A DNA stretch of 64,000 bases, taken from Trujillonella endophytica (GTDB taxonomy: Bacteria; Actinomycetota; Actinomycetes; Mycobacteriales; Geodermatophilaceae). The notes beneath the pieces were generated by a model. That model did no database searches and was not told the origin of the DNA. It saw only the letters and a list, made by a program, of their open reading frames with translations. Shown one piece after another: positions 37,912-47,325 of the stretch. A program made the translations under genes and the position numbers. The first letter of the stretch is position 1. Each line of letters begins with the position of its first letter. The stretch is from the NCBI RefSeq assembly GCF_900110555.1, contig NZ_FOEE01000018.1:1-64000 (forward strand). The letters are read 5' to 3'.

Positions 37912-39227
37912 GCCGCCACCTCCTCGCCGGCCGGCTCCGGCAGCCGTTCGGCACGCACCCGGGCCACCCGCCGTCCGTCCAGGGTCTCCACGGTCAGGCA
38001 GGCGCCGGGCACGGTCACCTGGTCGCCGACGGCCGGCAGGCGCTGCAACCGCTCGGTGAGGAAGCCGGCCAGGGTCTCGTAGCGGCCCTCGGGGACGGCG
38101 ATGCCGGTGCGGTCGGAGACCTCGTCGGGCCGCAGTAGGCCCGACAGCAGCCAGGAATCCTCGTCGACGCGGCGCGTCGTGCGCAGCGGCCGGTCGGTCT
38201 CGTCGGTGATCTCGCCGACCAGTTCCTCCACGATGTCCTCCAGCGTGACCAGGCCGTGCGTGGCGCCCCACTCGTCGACCACCAGGGCGACCTGCAGGCC
38301 CTGCTCGCGCAGGAGGTCCAGCAGGCGTTCCAGCTGCAGGGACGACGGCACGGCCAGCAGCGGGACGGCGAGTTCCCCGGCGGTCCGCCGGTCCCGCTCG
38401 GCCTCGGGGACGGCGACGGCGTGCTTGACGTGCACGATGCCGGTGACCTCGTCCAGGTCGGCGCCGTAGACGGGGAAGCGGGAGTTGCCCGACTCCGTGG
38501 CCGCGCGGACGACGTCGGCGGCGGTCGCGCCCGAGCCCACGGTCCACAGCCGGGTGCGGGGCGTCATGACGTCGGTGGCGTACTTATCCCGGAGCCCGAG
38601 CGACCGGGTGAGCAGCCGGGCGGCGACGGGAGAGAGGTCACCCTCCGCGGCCGAGCGGCGGGCGACGGCCATCAGCTCCTCCGCGCCGCGGGCGGAGTCC
38701 AGCTCCTCCTTGGGCTCGAAGCCCAGCCGCCGCACGATCGCGTTGGACAGCCGCTGGAGGCCGTTGACGACCCAGGCCGTCGAGGCGGTGAACGCGCGCA
38801 TGCCGGGGGCGACGGCGGCCGCCACCCGCAGCGGGTTGGCGATGGCCAGGTTCTTCGGCCCGAGCTCGCCGAGCCACATCTGCAGGGCGGTCGCGAGCGC
38901 GATGGCGACGCCGTAGGCCACCCCGGTCACGGCTGCGGCGGGGACCCCCACCGCCTCCAGCGGGCCGTGCAGCAGCTGGCCGAGGGCCGGCTCGGCCAGG
39001 TAGCCGACGACGAGCGTGGTGATCGTGATGCCGAGCTGGGCCGCAGACAGCTGGGTGGACAGCCCGCGCAGCGCCGTCACCACGCCCCGGGCGCCGCGGT
39101 CCCCGGCCTCGGCGGCCTCCTCGGCACGACCGCGGTCGACGGTGGTGAGGGAGAACTCGGCGGCGACGAAGAAGCCGGTCGCCACGGTCAGCAGCACGGC
39201 GGCGAGGAGGAGCAACCACTCGGTCAT
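37908..39227 (-). CDS. CNNM/HlyC-type membrane protein, full-length form
   Basis: 439 residues with the full architecture: DUF21 membrane domain (about 1-190), CBS pair (around YATDVMTPRTRLWTVGSG and HGLVTLEDIVEELVGEITDE), and a C-terminal CorC/HlyC domain (about 350-430, SWLLSGLLRPDEVSDRTGI). It probably pairs with the short paralogue encoded immediately downstream (4-bp overlap). Likely divalent-cation transport or its regulation; not a hemolysin. Confidence 0.9.
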   Translation of the reverse strand: MTEWLLLLAAVLLTVATGFFVAAEFSLTTVDRGRAEEAAEAGDRGARGVVTALRGLSTQLSAAQLGITITTLVVGYLAEPALGQLLHGPLEAVGVPAAAVTGVAYGVAIALATALQMWLGELGPKNLAIANPLRVAAAVAPGMRAFTASTAWVVNGLQRLSNAIVRRLGFEPKEELDSARGAEELMAVARRSAAEGDLSPVAARLLTRSLGLRDKYATDVMTPRTRLWTVGSGATAADVVRAATESGNSRFPVYGADLDEVTGIVHVKHAVAVPEAERDRRTAGELAVPLLAVPSSLQLERLLDLLREQGLQVALVVDEWGATHGLVTLEDIVEELVGEITDETDRPLRTTRRVDEDSWLLSGLLRPDEVSDRTGIAVPEGRYETLAGFLTERLQRLPAVGDQVTVPGACLTVETLDGRRVARVRAERLPEPAGEEVAA

Positions 39228-39314
39228 CGGGCCCTCCGGTGCCCGACCGGAGGCACTGCCAACCGGATCCGGGGACGAAACGACTCAGGGGCCGCCGGAT
39301 GGCGGCCCCTGAAC

Positions 39315-39391
39315 TGGTCGGGGTGACAGGATTTGAACCTGCGGCCTCGTCGTCCCGAACGACGCGCGCTACCAAGCTGCGCCACACCCCG
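39315..39391 (-). tRNA. tRNA-Pro (CGG anticodon)
   Basis: Cloverleaf with acceptor CGGGGTG/CACCCCG, D arm GCGC...GCGC, anticodon stem CGTCG/CGACG with loop TTCGGGA (anticodon CGG at 39355-39357), and T arm GCAGG-TTCAAAT-CCTGT. CCA is encoded at the 3' end (39315-39317). It lies between the CNNM operon and the metallophosphoesterase gene on the same strand. Confidence 0.96.
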
Positions 39392-39443
39392 AGGCTTGCG
39401 GGCCCCACTCTACCTGTCCGGCCCCCTGGCCCCTGCGGCGGGC

Positions 39444-40355
39444 TCAGGCCGGGCGGGCGGTGAGCGTCAGGAGGGTCGCCTCGGGCGGGCAGGCGAAGCG
39501 GACCGGCGCGTAGGGGCTGGTGCCGAGGCCGGCGGATACGTGCAGCCAGGTGCCGTGGGGCCGCTCGGGCGACGGCTCCGCCCACCGGGACACCCAGCGC
39601 ACCCGCTCCCGGTCCAGGCCGCAGTTGGTCACCAGCGCGCCGTAACCGGGCACCCGCAGCTGGCCGCCGTGGGTGTGGCCGGACAGCAGCAGGTCGTAGC
39701 CGTCGGCGGCGAACCGCTCGAGCACCCGCGGCTCGGGGGCGTGCACCAGGCCGATGCGCAGGTCCGCGGTGGGGTCGGCCGGGCCGGCCACGGCGTCGTA
39801 GCGGTCCCGCTTGAGGTGCGGGTCGTCCACCCCGGCGAGCACGATCCGCCGGCCGTCGACGGTGATCTCGCCCCGCGCGTTGGTCAGGTCCAGCCAGCCG
39901 CGGCCGGTGAAGGCGTCGCGCATCTCCCGCCAGGGGAGGGGGTCCCCGTGCACCCGCTTGTGCTTTTTCTTGAAGTACTTCAGCGGGTTCTTGGGCTTGG
40001 GGGCGTAGTAGTCGTTCGACGACGTCACGAACGCGCCGGGGACGTCGAGCAGCCCGTCCAGCGCGCGCAGGGTCGGCGGGACGGCGTCGGACCCGGCCAG
40101 GTTGTCGCCGGTGTCGATGACCAGGTGCGGGCGGAGGCCCGCGAGCCCGGCCAGCCACTCCTGCTTGGACCGCTGACCGGCGGTCATGTGGACGTCGGAG
40201 ACGTGCAGCAGCCGCAGCGGCGCCGAGCCGGGCGCCAGCACCGGGACGTCGAAGCGGCGCAGGGTCCAGCGGGTCCGCTCGTAGAGGCCCGCGTAGCCCA
40301 GCGTGGCCGCTCCGGCGACGAGCGCCCCGGCGGGGGCGGCGGTGTACCAGCGCAT
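39444..40355 (-). CDS. membrane-anchored calcineurin-like metallophosphoesterase
   Basis: 303 residues. N-terminal hydrophobic segment (about 9-26), then all metallophosphoesterase motifs: DVHM (HVSDVHM), DTGDN, SSNDYYAPK, and GHTHGGQL. Two metal ions would be held by these residues. Members of this group hydrolyse phosphodiesters or UDP-lipid intermediates at the membrane. A -10 hexamer (agggta on the plus strand, 40364-40369) is 8 bases before ATG. In M. tuberculosis the same gene follows ponA2. Confidence 0.9.
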   Translation of the reverse strand: MRWYTAAPAGALVAGAATLGYAGLYERTRWTLRRFDVPVLAPGSAPLRLLHVSDVHMTAGQRSKQEWLAGLAGLRPHLVIDTGDNLAGSDAVPPTLRALDGLLDVPGAFVTSSNDYYAPKPKNPLKYFKKKHKRVHGDPLPWREMRDAFTGRGWLDLTNARGEITVDGRRIVLAGVDDPHLKRDRYDAVAGPADPTADLRIGLVHAPEPRVLERFAADGYDLLLSGHTHGGQLRVPGYGALVTNCGLDRERVRWVSRWAEPSPERPHGTWLHVSAGLGTSPYAPVRFACPPEATLLTLTARPA

Positions 40356-40363
40356 GTCCGACC

Positions 40364-40369
40364 AGGGTA
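40364..40369 (-). promoter_or_regulatory. -10 hexamer of the metallophosphoesterase gene (leaderless type)
   Basis: TACCCT on the minus strand, 8 bases before ATG 40355. Confidence 0.45.
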
Positions 40370-40395
40370 CGGGCCGGGGCGTCGGCCGGCCGTGT

Positions 40396-40401
40396 CACGC
40401 T
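40396..40401 (+). promoter_or_regulatory. -10 hexamer of the YqeY-like gene (leaderless type)
   Basis: CACGCT, A at position 2 and T at position 6 as in the other hexamers here, 7 bases before GTG 40409. Confidence 0.35.
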
Positions 40402-40408
40402 GGGGGGC

Positions 40409-40888
40409 GTGCCCCCTGCTCAGGACGAGACCGCCCCCGCCCAGCTGAAGGCCCGGCTCCGCGCCGACCTGACCACCGCGATGAAGGCCCGCGACGAGCT
40501 GCGCACGGCCACGCTGCGGATGGTGCTCGCCGCGATCAGCGCCGAGGAGGTCAGCGGGAAGGAGGCGCGCGAGCTCTCCGACGACGAGGTGCAGTCCGTC
40601 GTCCGCCGCGAGGCGAAGAAGCGGCGCGAGGCGGCCGAGGCGTTCGCCGGCGCCGGCCGCGGCCCGCAGGCCGACCGCGAGCGGGCCGAGGAGGGCGTCC
40701 TGGCCGACTACCTGCCGGCGCAGCTCGACGACGCCGACCTCGCCGCCCTCGTCGCCGACGCGATCACCACGACCGGCGCGGCCGGCATGAAGGACATGGG
40801 GCGGGTCATGGGTGCCGCGACCGCCGCCGTCGCCGGCCGGGCCGAGGGCTCGCGGGTCGCCGCGGAGGTCCGCCGCCAGCTCGGCTGA
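40409..40888 (+). CDS. GatB/YqeY domain-containing protein
   Basis: 159 residues, the stand-alone YqeY form: helical, with KARLRADLTTAMKARDELRTATLRM, REAKKRREAAEAFAGAGR and the C-terminal GAAGMKDMGRVMGAATAAVAGR typical of the family. It resembles the tRNA-binding tail of GatB; in other bacteria it is linked to amidotransferase or DnaG partners, but function is not settled. It starts divergently from the metallophosphoesterase gene and ends 20 bases before the PBP stop. Confidence 0.9.
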   Translation: MPPAQDETAPAQLKARLRADLTTAMKARDELRTATLRMVLAAISAEEVSGKEARELSDDEVQSVVRREAKKRREAAEAFAGAGRGPQADRERAEEGVLADYLPAQLDDADLAALVADAITTTGAAGMKDMGRVMGAATAAVAGRAEGSRVAAEVRRQLG

Positions 40889-40907
40889 GCCGGGACGGAC
40901 CGGGGGC

Positions 40908-43346
40908 TCACCCGCCGGGCGCGGGGGCGGGCGCGGGCGCGGGCTCGCCGGGGGCGAGGGTGCCGGGTTGCTGGCCACCGCCGCCGGGCTGGCCGCCGCC
41001 TCCGGGCTGGCCGCCACCGCCGGGCTGGCCGCCGCCCCCGCCACCGGGCTGGCCGCCGGGCGTCGGGGTGGGCGTCGGGGTGGGCGTGGGCGTGGGCTCC
41101 GGGGCGGGCTCCACGTACTGCGAGCCGTTGCTCACCTGGATGAGCACCACCTGGTCGACGACGGCACGGCCACCGGCGGCCGGGCTCGTGCCGACCACGG
41201 TGCCCTCGGGTCGGTCGCTGTCGACGGCGACGGTCTCGAAGCGGAAGCCGGCCGCGCCCAGCGCCTGCTGGCAGCCGCTCACCGTCGAGCAGCTGGGGAC
41301 CGGGCGGGTGTTGCCGTTCTGCACCACCGGGTCGGCGGGCGGGAAGGGCACCATCGGCTGCCCGGTGAGGATGGGTGCCATCGCGTCGTGCCAGATCGTG
41401 GCGCCCTTGCCACCACCGAAGCCGCCGACGCTGGTGTTCCCCGCGGAGTTGAAGACGATCACGCTCGCCGCGTACTGCGGCGTGTAGCCGACGAAGGACA
41501 CCGACACGTTGTCGTTGGTCGTGCCCGTCTTGCCGGCGATCTCGTGGCCCGGCACGAAGGCCCGGGAGGCAGTCTGCCCGCTGTGCCCCGGCTCGACGTC
41601 CTTGCGCAGCATCTGGTTGAGCGTGGTGGCGACGCCCGGCGGGATGGCCTGGGCGGCGCACGCGTTCTCCCCGACGACCGGTTCGCCGTCCTCGTCGGTG
41701 AGCGGCTCCCCGTTGCGGTCGAGCACCTGCACGATCGGCGTCGGGTCGCACCGGGTCCCGTTGGCCGCCAGCGTGGAGTAGGCCGAGGCGAGGTCGAGCG
41801 GGCTGACGGCGTCGGTGCCGAAGGTGAACGACCCGCGGTTCTCCTCGATGATCTGGTCGGCGGGGTACTGGTTGGGCGCATCGAAGTGCATGCCCATCCG
41901 CTCCGCCATCCGCACGGGCCCCTCGATGCTGCCGAGGGCGTCCTCGAGGGCGAGGAAGTAGGTGTTGGAGGACATGTAGAGCGCCCGCTCCATGTCCAGC
42001 GTGCCCGGGTAGCCGCTCCCGGCGTTGCCGATGTCGTACGGGGCCGAGCCGTCCCGGTACACGCGCGAGACGTACCGGCTCCCCGTCGTGATCGTGTAGT
42101 ACTGCGAGAAGCCCCGCTCGAGGGCGGCTGCCGCCGTGAACACCTTGAACGTGGACCCGGTGCCGCGGCTGGGGACGACGTTGAGGTTCACCGACTCGCA
42201 CTCGGGGCCGTCGCAGCCGAAGCGGCGGTTGTTGGCCATCGCCAGCACGTGTCCCGTGCCCGGCTCGATCGCGGTGTAGACGCCGATCAGCGGGTCCCCG
42301 AGGGGAAGGGTGTTGAGCACCGCCTGGTCGCCGGCGGCCTGCATGTCCGGCCGCAGCGTCGTCTGGATGGTGAGCCCGCCGCTGCGGATCTGCTGGTTGG
42401 TGAGCCCGAGGGTGTCGGTCAGGTAGGCGAGCACGTAGTCGCAGAAGAAGCCGCCGATCGCCGCGTCGATGCAGTTGTTCGGCGGCGCCTGCCCGGGCAC
42501 GACGGCGACGGGCGTCCCGACGATCGCGTCGTACTCCTCCTGCGTGATGCTCTCCTGGTCGAGCATGCGGCCGAGCACCTGGTCGCGCCGGACCTGCGCG
42601 TTCTCCGGGTTGTTGATCGGGTCGTCGTTCGTCGGGCTCTGCACCAGCCCGGCCAGCATCGCGGCCTCGGGCAGGGTGAGGTCGACGGCGTTCTTGCTGA
42701 AGTAGGTCTGGGCGGCGGCCTGGACGCCGTAGGCGCCGTTGCCGAAGTACACGATGTTCAGGTAGCGCGTGAGGATCTCGTCCTTGGAGTAGGTCTCCTC
42801 CAGGGCCAGCGCCAGGCGGGCCTCGCGCAGCTTGCGGGACACGCCCGCGGTGCCGTCCTGCTCCTGGGCGGCGGCGATCTCCTCGGCGCTGTCGGCCGTC
42901 TCGATCAGCGTCTGCTTGACCAGCTGCTGGGTGAGGGTCGAGCCCCCCTCCTCGACCTCGCCGGCGGCCAGGTTCTTCACCAGCGCGCGGAGCGTGCCCT
43001 GCACGTCCAGGCCGTTGTGCTCGTAGAACCGCGAGTCCTCGACGTCGACCAGCGCCTGCTTCATCACGTCGGAGATCTGGTCGTGCGTGACCACGGTGCG
43101 GTTGTGGTCGTAGAACATCGTGATCAGCGAGCCGTCGGCGGCCAGCACCCGGCTGTTGCCCGCCGGCGTGGCGTCGGTCAGCTCGACCGGGAGCGCGTCG
43201 AGCAGGGACGCGGAGTTGCGCGCCACGAGCCCGGTGCCGCCGATGAACGGCAGGAGCATCCCCGCGAGCAGGGCACCGGCCAGCACGATGGCGCCCGCGA
43301 GCTTCGCCAGGACGACGGAGCGTTGAGGGGCAACTGGAGTCGACAT
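40908..43346 (-). CDS. ponA2: class A penicillin-binding protein with PASTA domain
   Basis: 812 residues. One membrane segment (about 10-35), glycosyltransferase domain (GT51; VEDSRFYEHNGLDVQGTLRALVKNL with catalytic Glu; GGSTLTQQLVKQ), then transpeptidase: SxxK in GSTFKVFT, SxN in SSNTYF, KTG in AGKTGTT. After it comes one PASTA domain (about 675-745), then a tail of (TP)n and PGGGG repeats. It polymerises and crosslinks peptidoglycan. Same position as M. tuberculosis PonA2. Its -10 TACATT is 8 bases before ATG. Confidence 0.95.
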   Translation of the reverse strand: MSTPVAPQRSVVLAKLAGAIVLAGALLAGMLLPFIGGTGLVARNSASLLDALPVELTDATPAGNSRVLAADGSLITMFYDHNRTVVTHDQISDVMKQALVDVEDSRFYEHNGLDVQGTLRALVKNLAAGEVEEGGSTLTQQLVKQTLIETADSAEEIAAAQEQDGTAGVSRKLREARLALALEETYSKDEILTRYLNIVYFGNGAYGVQAAAQTYFSKNAVDLTLPEAAMLAGLVQSPTNDDPINNPENAQVRRDQVLGRMLDQESITQEEYDAIVGTPVAVVPGQAPPNNCIDAAIGGFFCDYVLAYLTDTLGLTNQQIRSGGLTIQTTLRPDMQAAGDQAVLNTLPLGDPLIGVYTAIEPGTGHVLAMANNRRFGCDGPECESVNLNVVPSRGTGSTFKVFTAAAALERGFSQYYTITTGSRYVSRVYRDGSAPYDIGNAGSGYPGTLDMERALYMSSNTYFLALEDALGSIEGPVRMAERMGMHFDAPNQYPADQIIEENRGSFTFGTDAVSPLDLASAYSTLAANGTRCDPTPIVQVLDRNGEPLTDEDGEPVVGENACAAQAIPPGVATTLNQMLRKDVEPGHSGQTASRAFVPGHEIAGKTGTTNDNVSVSFVGYTPQYAASVIVFNSAGNTSVGGFGGGKGATIWHDAMAPILTGQPMVPFPPADPVVQNGNTRPVPSCSTVSGCQQALGAAGFRFETVAVDSDRPEGTVVGTSPAAGGRAVVDQVVLIQVSNGSQYVEPAPEPTPTPTPTPTPTPGGQPGGGGGGQPGGGGQPGGGGQPGGGGQQPGTLAPGEPAPAPAPAPGG

Positions 43347-43354
43347 CGCCGACG

Positions 43355-43360
43355 AATGTA
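43355..43360 (-). promoter_or_regulatory. -10 hexamer of the PBP gene (leaderless type)
   Basis: TACATT on the minus strand, 8 bases before ATG 43346. It falls in the 41-base gap after the ArsA-like gene, so the PBP has its own promoter. Confidence 0.45.
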
Positions 43361-43387
43361 CGGTGTCGCGCCCGCGCGACGCCGGGA

Positions 43388-44590
43388 TCAGGCGCGGCGC
43401 GCGGGCAGCACCCGGGTGCGCGGCACGCCCGTCGGCGTGTCGCCGTCGGGGCCGGTCAGCTCGTCGGCCATGACCCGCAACCCGTCGAGGTCGTGCACGT
43501 CGCCGGCGGCGGCCGGGACGGCGCGCACCGGGACCTCGGGGTGGGCGCTGGTGAACCGGTCGGCCAGCCGCTGCTCGCGGGCCGCCAGCGTCATCCGCTC
43601 GGCGTGCACCCGCAGCGCGCCGGCGGCCAGCGCCGCGCCGTCCCCGCCGGCCTCGGCGATCTCCTCGGCCGCGGCCTCCGCCCGCGTCGCGCTGAGCGCC
43701 GTGCTCGCCGGCGGGTGGGTGCGGTTGAGCACCAGCCCGGCCAGGGGCATGCCCTCGGCCGACAGCCGGTCGACGAAGTAGGAGGCCTCGCGGAGGGCGT
43801 CGGGCTCGGGGGTGGCGACGACGACGAAGTAGGTGCCCGGCCGGCGCAGCAGCTCGTAGGTGGCGGTGGCCCGCTCCCGGAACCCGCCGAACATCGTGTC
43901 CAGCGCGGAGACGAACGCGGAGATGTCGCGCAGCAGCTGCCCGCCGAGGATCTTGCTGATGATCCGGCTGAACACCATGAACCCCGCGCCGACCAGCCGG
44001 ATGCCCGCCCGGCCGCCGGCCCGCGCCGGCGCGGTCAGCAGCCGGATCATCGTGCCGTCGAGGAACCGGCCCATCCGGTTGGGTGCGTCGAGGAAGTCCA
44101 GCGCCGACCGGGACGGCGGCGTGTCGACGACGATGAGGTCCCAGCGGTCGGTGGCGCGCAGCTGGCCGAGCTTCTCCATCGCCATGTACTCCTGCGTGCC
44201 CGCGAAGGAGGACGACAGCGACTGGTAGAAGGGGTTGGCGAGGATCTGCTCGGCCCGCTCGGGCGTCGAGTGCGCGGCGACGACGTCGTCGAACGTCCGC
44301 TTCATGTCCAGCATCATCGCGTGCAGCTCGCCGTCGACCCCCGGGACGTCGACCTGCCGCGGCTCGTTGTCCAGCTCCTCCAGCCCCAGCGACTGCGCCA
44401 GCCGCCGGGCCGGGTCGATGGTCAGGACGACGACCGTGCGCCCGGCCTCGGCCGCGGCCAGGGCCAGCGCCGCCGACGTCGTCGTCTTGCCGACGCCACC
44501 GGCGCCGCAGCACACCAGGATCCGGGTCTCGGGGTCGGCGATGAGGGCGGCCAGGTCCATGGGCAGGGCCGGGCGTGGCTGCCCGCTCAC
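43388..44590 (-). CDS. ArsA/GET3-like ATPase, second of the pair
   Basis: 400 residues. P-loop [18 protein letters not shown], then [10 protein letters not shown] and [17 protein letters not shown], as in ArsA/GET3 and actinobacterial anion-transport-type ATPases. In M. tuberculosis the homologous pair Rv3679-Rv3680 has been linked to glycerol-related stress, not arsenite. No arsenic genes are near. GTG 44590 overlaps its partner by 4 bases, so a heteromer is likely. In mycobacteria whiB4 lies next to it, between it and ponA2; no WhiB gene is found here. Confidence 0.9.
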   Translation of the reverse strand: MSGQPRPALPMDLAALIADPETRILVCCGAGGVGKTTTSAALALAAAEAGRTVVVLTIDPARRLAQSLGLEELDNEPRQVDVPGVDGELHAMMLDMKRTFDDVVAAHSTPERAEQILANPFYQSLSSSFAGTQEYMAMEKLGQLRATDRWDLIVVDTPPSRSALDFLDAPNRMGRFLDGTMIRLLTAPARAGGRAGIRLVGAGFMVFSRIISKILGGQLLRDISAFVSALDTMFGGFRERATATYELLRRPGTYFVVVATPEPDALREASYFVDRLSAEGMPLAGLVLNRTHPPASTALSATRAEAAAEEIAEAGGDGAALAAGALRVHAERMTLAAREQRLADRFTSAHPEVPVRAVPAAAGDVHDLDGLRVMADELTGPDGDTPTGVPRTRVLPARRA

Positions 44591-45579
44591 GCCGCCTCCT
44601 CGCTCGCCAGGTGCTCCTCGAGCCGCTCGGCCAGCTCGTACAGGCAGGACAGGTCGATCGGCCCGGTCAGCAGGGGCAGCTCCACCGTCGGCCGGCCGAG
44701 GGCGGTGACCTGGCTGCGCAGCGCGTCCTGGGCGGCCCACCGCTGGGCGTGCTCGACGGCCTCGGAGGCGAGCGCGTCGGCGAGCGCCGCGCCGTCGGGG
44801 AGGTGGGCGGCGGCCAGGGCCGGCGCGAGGTCGGCGCCGGTGAGCCGGCCCGCCGCGGCCGCTTCCAGGCTCGCCTCGGGCAGCACCGGCTCGGTGGCCA
44901 TGTTCACGATGACCGAGCCGACCGGCAGGCCGGCGGCGGTGAGGTCGGCGATCGCGTCGGCGGTCTCCTGGACGGGCATGTCCTCCAGCAGCGTCACCAG
45001 GTGCACCGCGGTCTGCGGCGACTTCAGCACCGCCATGACGCCGTCGCTCTGCGTCTTGATCGGGCCGGACCGGGCCAGGCCGGCCATCTCGCCGGTGACG
45101 CCGAGGAACCGGGTGATCCGGCCGGTGGGCGGGGCGTCGACCACGACGGCGTCGTACACGCGGCGGCCGTCCTTGCGGCGGGTGACGGCCTCCTTGATCT
45201 TCCCGGTGAGCAGCACGTCCCGCAGGCCCGGCGCAATCGTGGTGGCGAAGTCGATGGCGCCCATCTTGCGCAGCGCCCGGCCCGCGCGCTTGAGGTTGTA
45301 GAACATCTCGAGGTACTCGAGCAGGGCCTCCTCGACGTCGATCGCGAGCGCCTTGACCTCGCCGCCGCCGCGGGCCACCGCCACCCGGCGCTCCTCGTAG
45401 GGCAGCGGCGGGGTGTCGAACAACTGGGCGATCCCCTGCCGGCCCTCTGTCTCGACGAGGAGCACGTGCCGGCCGTCGGCGGCCAGGGAGAGGGCCAGGG
45501 CGGCGGCCACGGTCGTCTTGCCGGTCCCGCCCTTGCCCGACACCACGTGGCAGCGCACGGGGAAGGGATCGGTCGTCAC
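44587..45579 (-). CDS. ArsA/GET3-like ATPase, first of the pair
   Basis: 330 residues. Deviant Walker [18 protein letters not shown], metal/nucleotide landmarks [12 protein letters not shown] and [15 protein letters not shown]. It should form a two-gene unit with the 4-bp overlapping downstream partner. Its -10 TAGGCT is 7 bases before GTG 45579, so the pair appears leaderless. Divergent from the DUF4177 gene, as in other actinobacteria. Confidence 0.9.
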   Translation of the reverse strand: MTTDPFPVRCHVVSGKGGTGKTTVAAALALSLAADGRHVLLVETEGRQGIAQLFDTPPLPYEERRVAVARGGGEVKALAIDVEEALLEYLEMFYNLKRAGRALRKMGAIDFATTIAPGLRDVLLTGKIKEAVTRRKDGRRVYDAVVVDAPPTGRITRFLGVTGEMAGLARSGPIKTQSDGVMAVLKSPQTAVHLVTLLEDMPVQETADAIADLTAAGLPVGSVIVNMATEPVLPEASLEAAAAGRLTGADLAPALAAAHLPDGAALADALASEAVEHAQRWAAQDALRSQVTALGRPTVELPLLTGPIDLSCLYELAERLEEHLASEEAA

Positions 45580-45586
45580 CGGACAG

Positions 45587-45592
45587 AGCCTA
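45587..45592 (-). promoter_or_regulatory. -10 hexamer of the ArsA-like pair (leaderless type)
   Basis: TAGGCT on the minus strand, 7 bases before GTG 45579. Confidence 0.5.
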
Positions 45593-45647
45593 GGAGCAGC
45601 GCGCGGTCCCGGCCCGTGCGGGCGGTCGGCGGGGTCACCGCCTGCGC

Positions 45648-45653
45648 TAGCGT
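45648..45653 (+). promoter_or_regulatory. -10 hexamer of the DUF4177-RidA-Nudix operon (leaderless type)
   Basis: TAGCGT ends 7 bases before ATG 45661. Confidence 0.5.
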
Positions 45654-45660
45654 CGCGCCC

Positions 45661-45834
45661 ATGAGCGAAGCGGCCCGCCAGCGGTGGGAGTACGCCACCA
45701 TCCCCCTGCTGATCCACAACACCAAGGCGATCCTCGACTCGTGGGGGGTCGACGGCTGGGAGCTCGTCACCGTGCTCCCCGGTCCCGGCGGCGCCGACCA
45801 GCTCGTCGCCTACCTCAAGCGGCCCGCGAGCTGA
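45661..45834 (+). CDS. DUF4177-type small protein
   Basis: 57 residues: QRWEYATIPLLIHNTKAILDSWGVDGWELVTVLP is the DUF4177-like core, with the WEY and DGWELV pairs. Positionally it is the small gene between the ArsA pair and RidA in actinobacteria (Rv3678A in M. tuberculosis). Function unknown. It begins an operon with RidA 7 bases downstream. Confidence 0.8.
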   Translation: MSEAARQRWEYATIPLLIHNTKAILDSWGVDGWELVTVLPGPGGADQLVAYLKRPAS

Positions 45835-45841
45835 GCGCGCC

Positions 45842-46315
45842 ATGACCACCCCCCGGACGCAGAGCTGGACGGCCCGGCTGGCCGAGCTGGGCATCCGCCT
45901 CCCGGTCGTCGCCGCACCGGTCGCGGCGTACGTGCCGGCGGTCCGCAGCGGTCAGCTGGTCTTCACGTCCGGCCAGCTGCCCTTCGTCGACGGCGGGCTG
46001 CGGCGCACCGGCAAGGTGGGCGGCTCCGTCGACGTGGAGGACGCCGCGCACGACGCCAAGGTCTGCGCCCTCAACGCGCTGGCCGCCATCGACGAGCTCG
46101 TCGGCCTGGACTCGGTCGCCCGCGTGATCCGGGTGGTCGGCTACGTCGCCAGCGCGGAGGGCTTCACCGGCCAGCCGCGGGTCGTCAACGGCGCCAGCGA
46201 GCTGCTGGGCAAGGTGTTCGGCGAGGCCGGCCGGCACGCCCGCAGCGCCGTCGGCGTCGCCGAGCTGCCCCTGGGGGCGCCGGTCGAGGTCGAGCTCACC
46301 GTCGAACTGCGATGA
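45842..46315 (+). CDS. RidA/YjgF-family protein
   Basis: 157 residues. RidA fold: LVFTSGQLPFVDGGLRRTGKVG, VIRVVGYVASAEGFTGQPRVVNGAS, and HARSAVGVAELPLGAPVEVELTVEL, the last being the family's signature (RSAVGVAELPLGAPVEVE). RidA enzymes hydrolyse reactive 2-iminoacids from pyridoxal enzymes; some subfamilies have lost the catalytic Arg. No family-specific assignment made. Co-transcribed with the Nudix gene 16 bases later. Confidence 0.9.
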   Translation: MTTPRTQSWTARLAELGIRLPVVAAPVAAYVPAVRSGQLVFTSGQLPFVDGGLRRTGKVGGSVDVEDAAHDAKVCALNALAAIDELVGLDSVARVIRVVGYVASAEGFTGQPRVVNGASELLGKVFGEAGRHARSAVGVAELPLGAPVEVELTVELR

Positions 46316-46331
46316 CGACGGACGCCTCCCG

Positions 46332-47132
46332 GTGAGGGAGCCGGCCCCGCTGCGGCAGGCGGCCACCGTGCTGCTGGTCCGCGACGGGACCGCCGGCCTC
46401 GAGGTCTACCTCCTCCGCCGCACCCGGGGCATGCCGTTCGCCGGGGGGATGACCGCCTATCCCGGCGGCGGGGTCGACCCGCGCGACGCGGACGTCGACG
46501 TGGCCTGGGCCGGCCCCTCCCCGGCGGACTGGGGCAGCGCCCTCGGCTGCGACGAGCGGCTGGCGCGGGAGCTCGTCTGCGCCGCGGTGCGGGAGACCTT
46601 CGAGGAGGCCGGCGTCCTGCTGGCAGGGCCGGCCGGCGGGGACGCCGTCGTCCCGGACGTGACCGGGGCGGACTGGGAGGAGCAGCGGCAGGCGCTGCTG
46701 CGCCGGGACCTCTCGCTCGCCGAGCTGCTCGCCGCGCGCGGCCTCGTGCTGCGGTCGGACCTGCTGCGCCCTTTCGCCCACTGGATCGCCCCGCCGCGCG
46801 AGCCCCGGCGCTACGACACCAAGTTCTTCGTCGCCGCCGTGCCCGAGGGGCAGGAGGCGCGCAACATCTCCGGCGAGGCCGACGAGGCGACGTGGCTGGC
46901 GCCGTCCACCGCCCTGCACGAGATGGCGGTCGGGCAGCGGCCGATGCTGCCGCCCACGATCCACACCCTCGGCCAGCTGGAGCCCTACTCCGACGTCGCC
47001 GCGGTGCTCGCCGGCGCCCCGCCCGAGCCGCTGCACGCGATCACGCCGCGGTTCGAGACCACCCCCGACGGGACCTGGGCCGTGCTCCCCGACGGCACCC
47101 GACTCCGCCTGGTCGTGCCGCTTCCCTCGTGA
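46332..47132 (+). CDS. Nudix hydrolase (split box)
   Basis: 266 residues. The Nudix box is interrupted by an insertion: GGGVDPRDA, then ~35 residues later ARELVCAAVRETFEEAGVLL (RETFEEAG). It resembles the actinobacterial Nudix group next to RidA. The substrate is a nucleoside diphosphate derivative or CoA-like compound; it cannot be named. In many actinomycetes a metallo-beta-lactamase-fold gene follows, but here a terminator and crp come next. Confidence 0.85.
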   Translation: MREPAPLRQAATVLLVRDGTAGLEVYLLRRTRGMPFAGGMTAYPGGGVDPRDADVDVAWAGPSPADWGSALGCDERLARELVCAAVRETFEEAGVLLAGPAGGDAVVPDVTGADWEEQRQALLRRDLSLAELLAARGLVLRSDLLRPFAHWIAPPREPRRYDTKFFVAAVPEGQEARNISGEADEATWLAPSTALHEMAVGQRPMLPPTIHTLGQLEPYSDVAAVLAGAPPEPLHAITPRFETTPDGTWAVLPDGTRLRLVVPLPS

Positions 47133-47270
47133 TCCTCCGGATCACACCGCGATCAGGTGTCGTCCCCGAGCGGCGCCGAGCCCCACCCGGCCACCCGGCG
47201 ACTGTGCCGGCGGATTCCCGACAGTGCCGGCGGGATCGCGTCGGCACCGTCGGCAGAACACCCGCAGACT

Positions 47271-47310
47271 GCGAGAGGCCGGCCACCCCAGCGGGTGCCC
47301 GGCCTCTCGC
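47271..47310. terminator. terminator between Nudix and crp
   Basis: gcgagaggccgg (47271-47282) pairs perfectly with 47299-47310, and the inner bases (ccaccc/gggtgc) extend the stem with one mismatch. It serves two convergent genes. The 138 bases after the Nudix stop hold only this hairpin and two near-identical gtgccggcgg stretches. Confidence 0.75.
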
Positions 47311-47325
47311 GACGTCAGGGAGTCG

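Noticed and set aside
43388-45579. Arsenite resistance pump ATPase pair
   Set aside because: No arsB, arsR or arsC genes near; the pair matches the actinobacterial Rv3679-Rv3680 type.
47133-47270. Small gene between Nudix and crp
   Set aside because: No frame with a good start; two near-identical gtgccggcgg stretches and the terminator explain what is visible.
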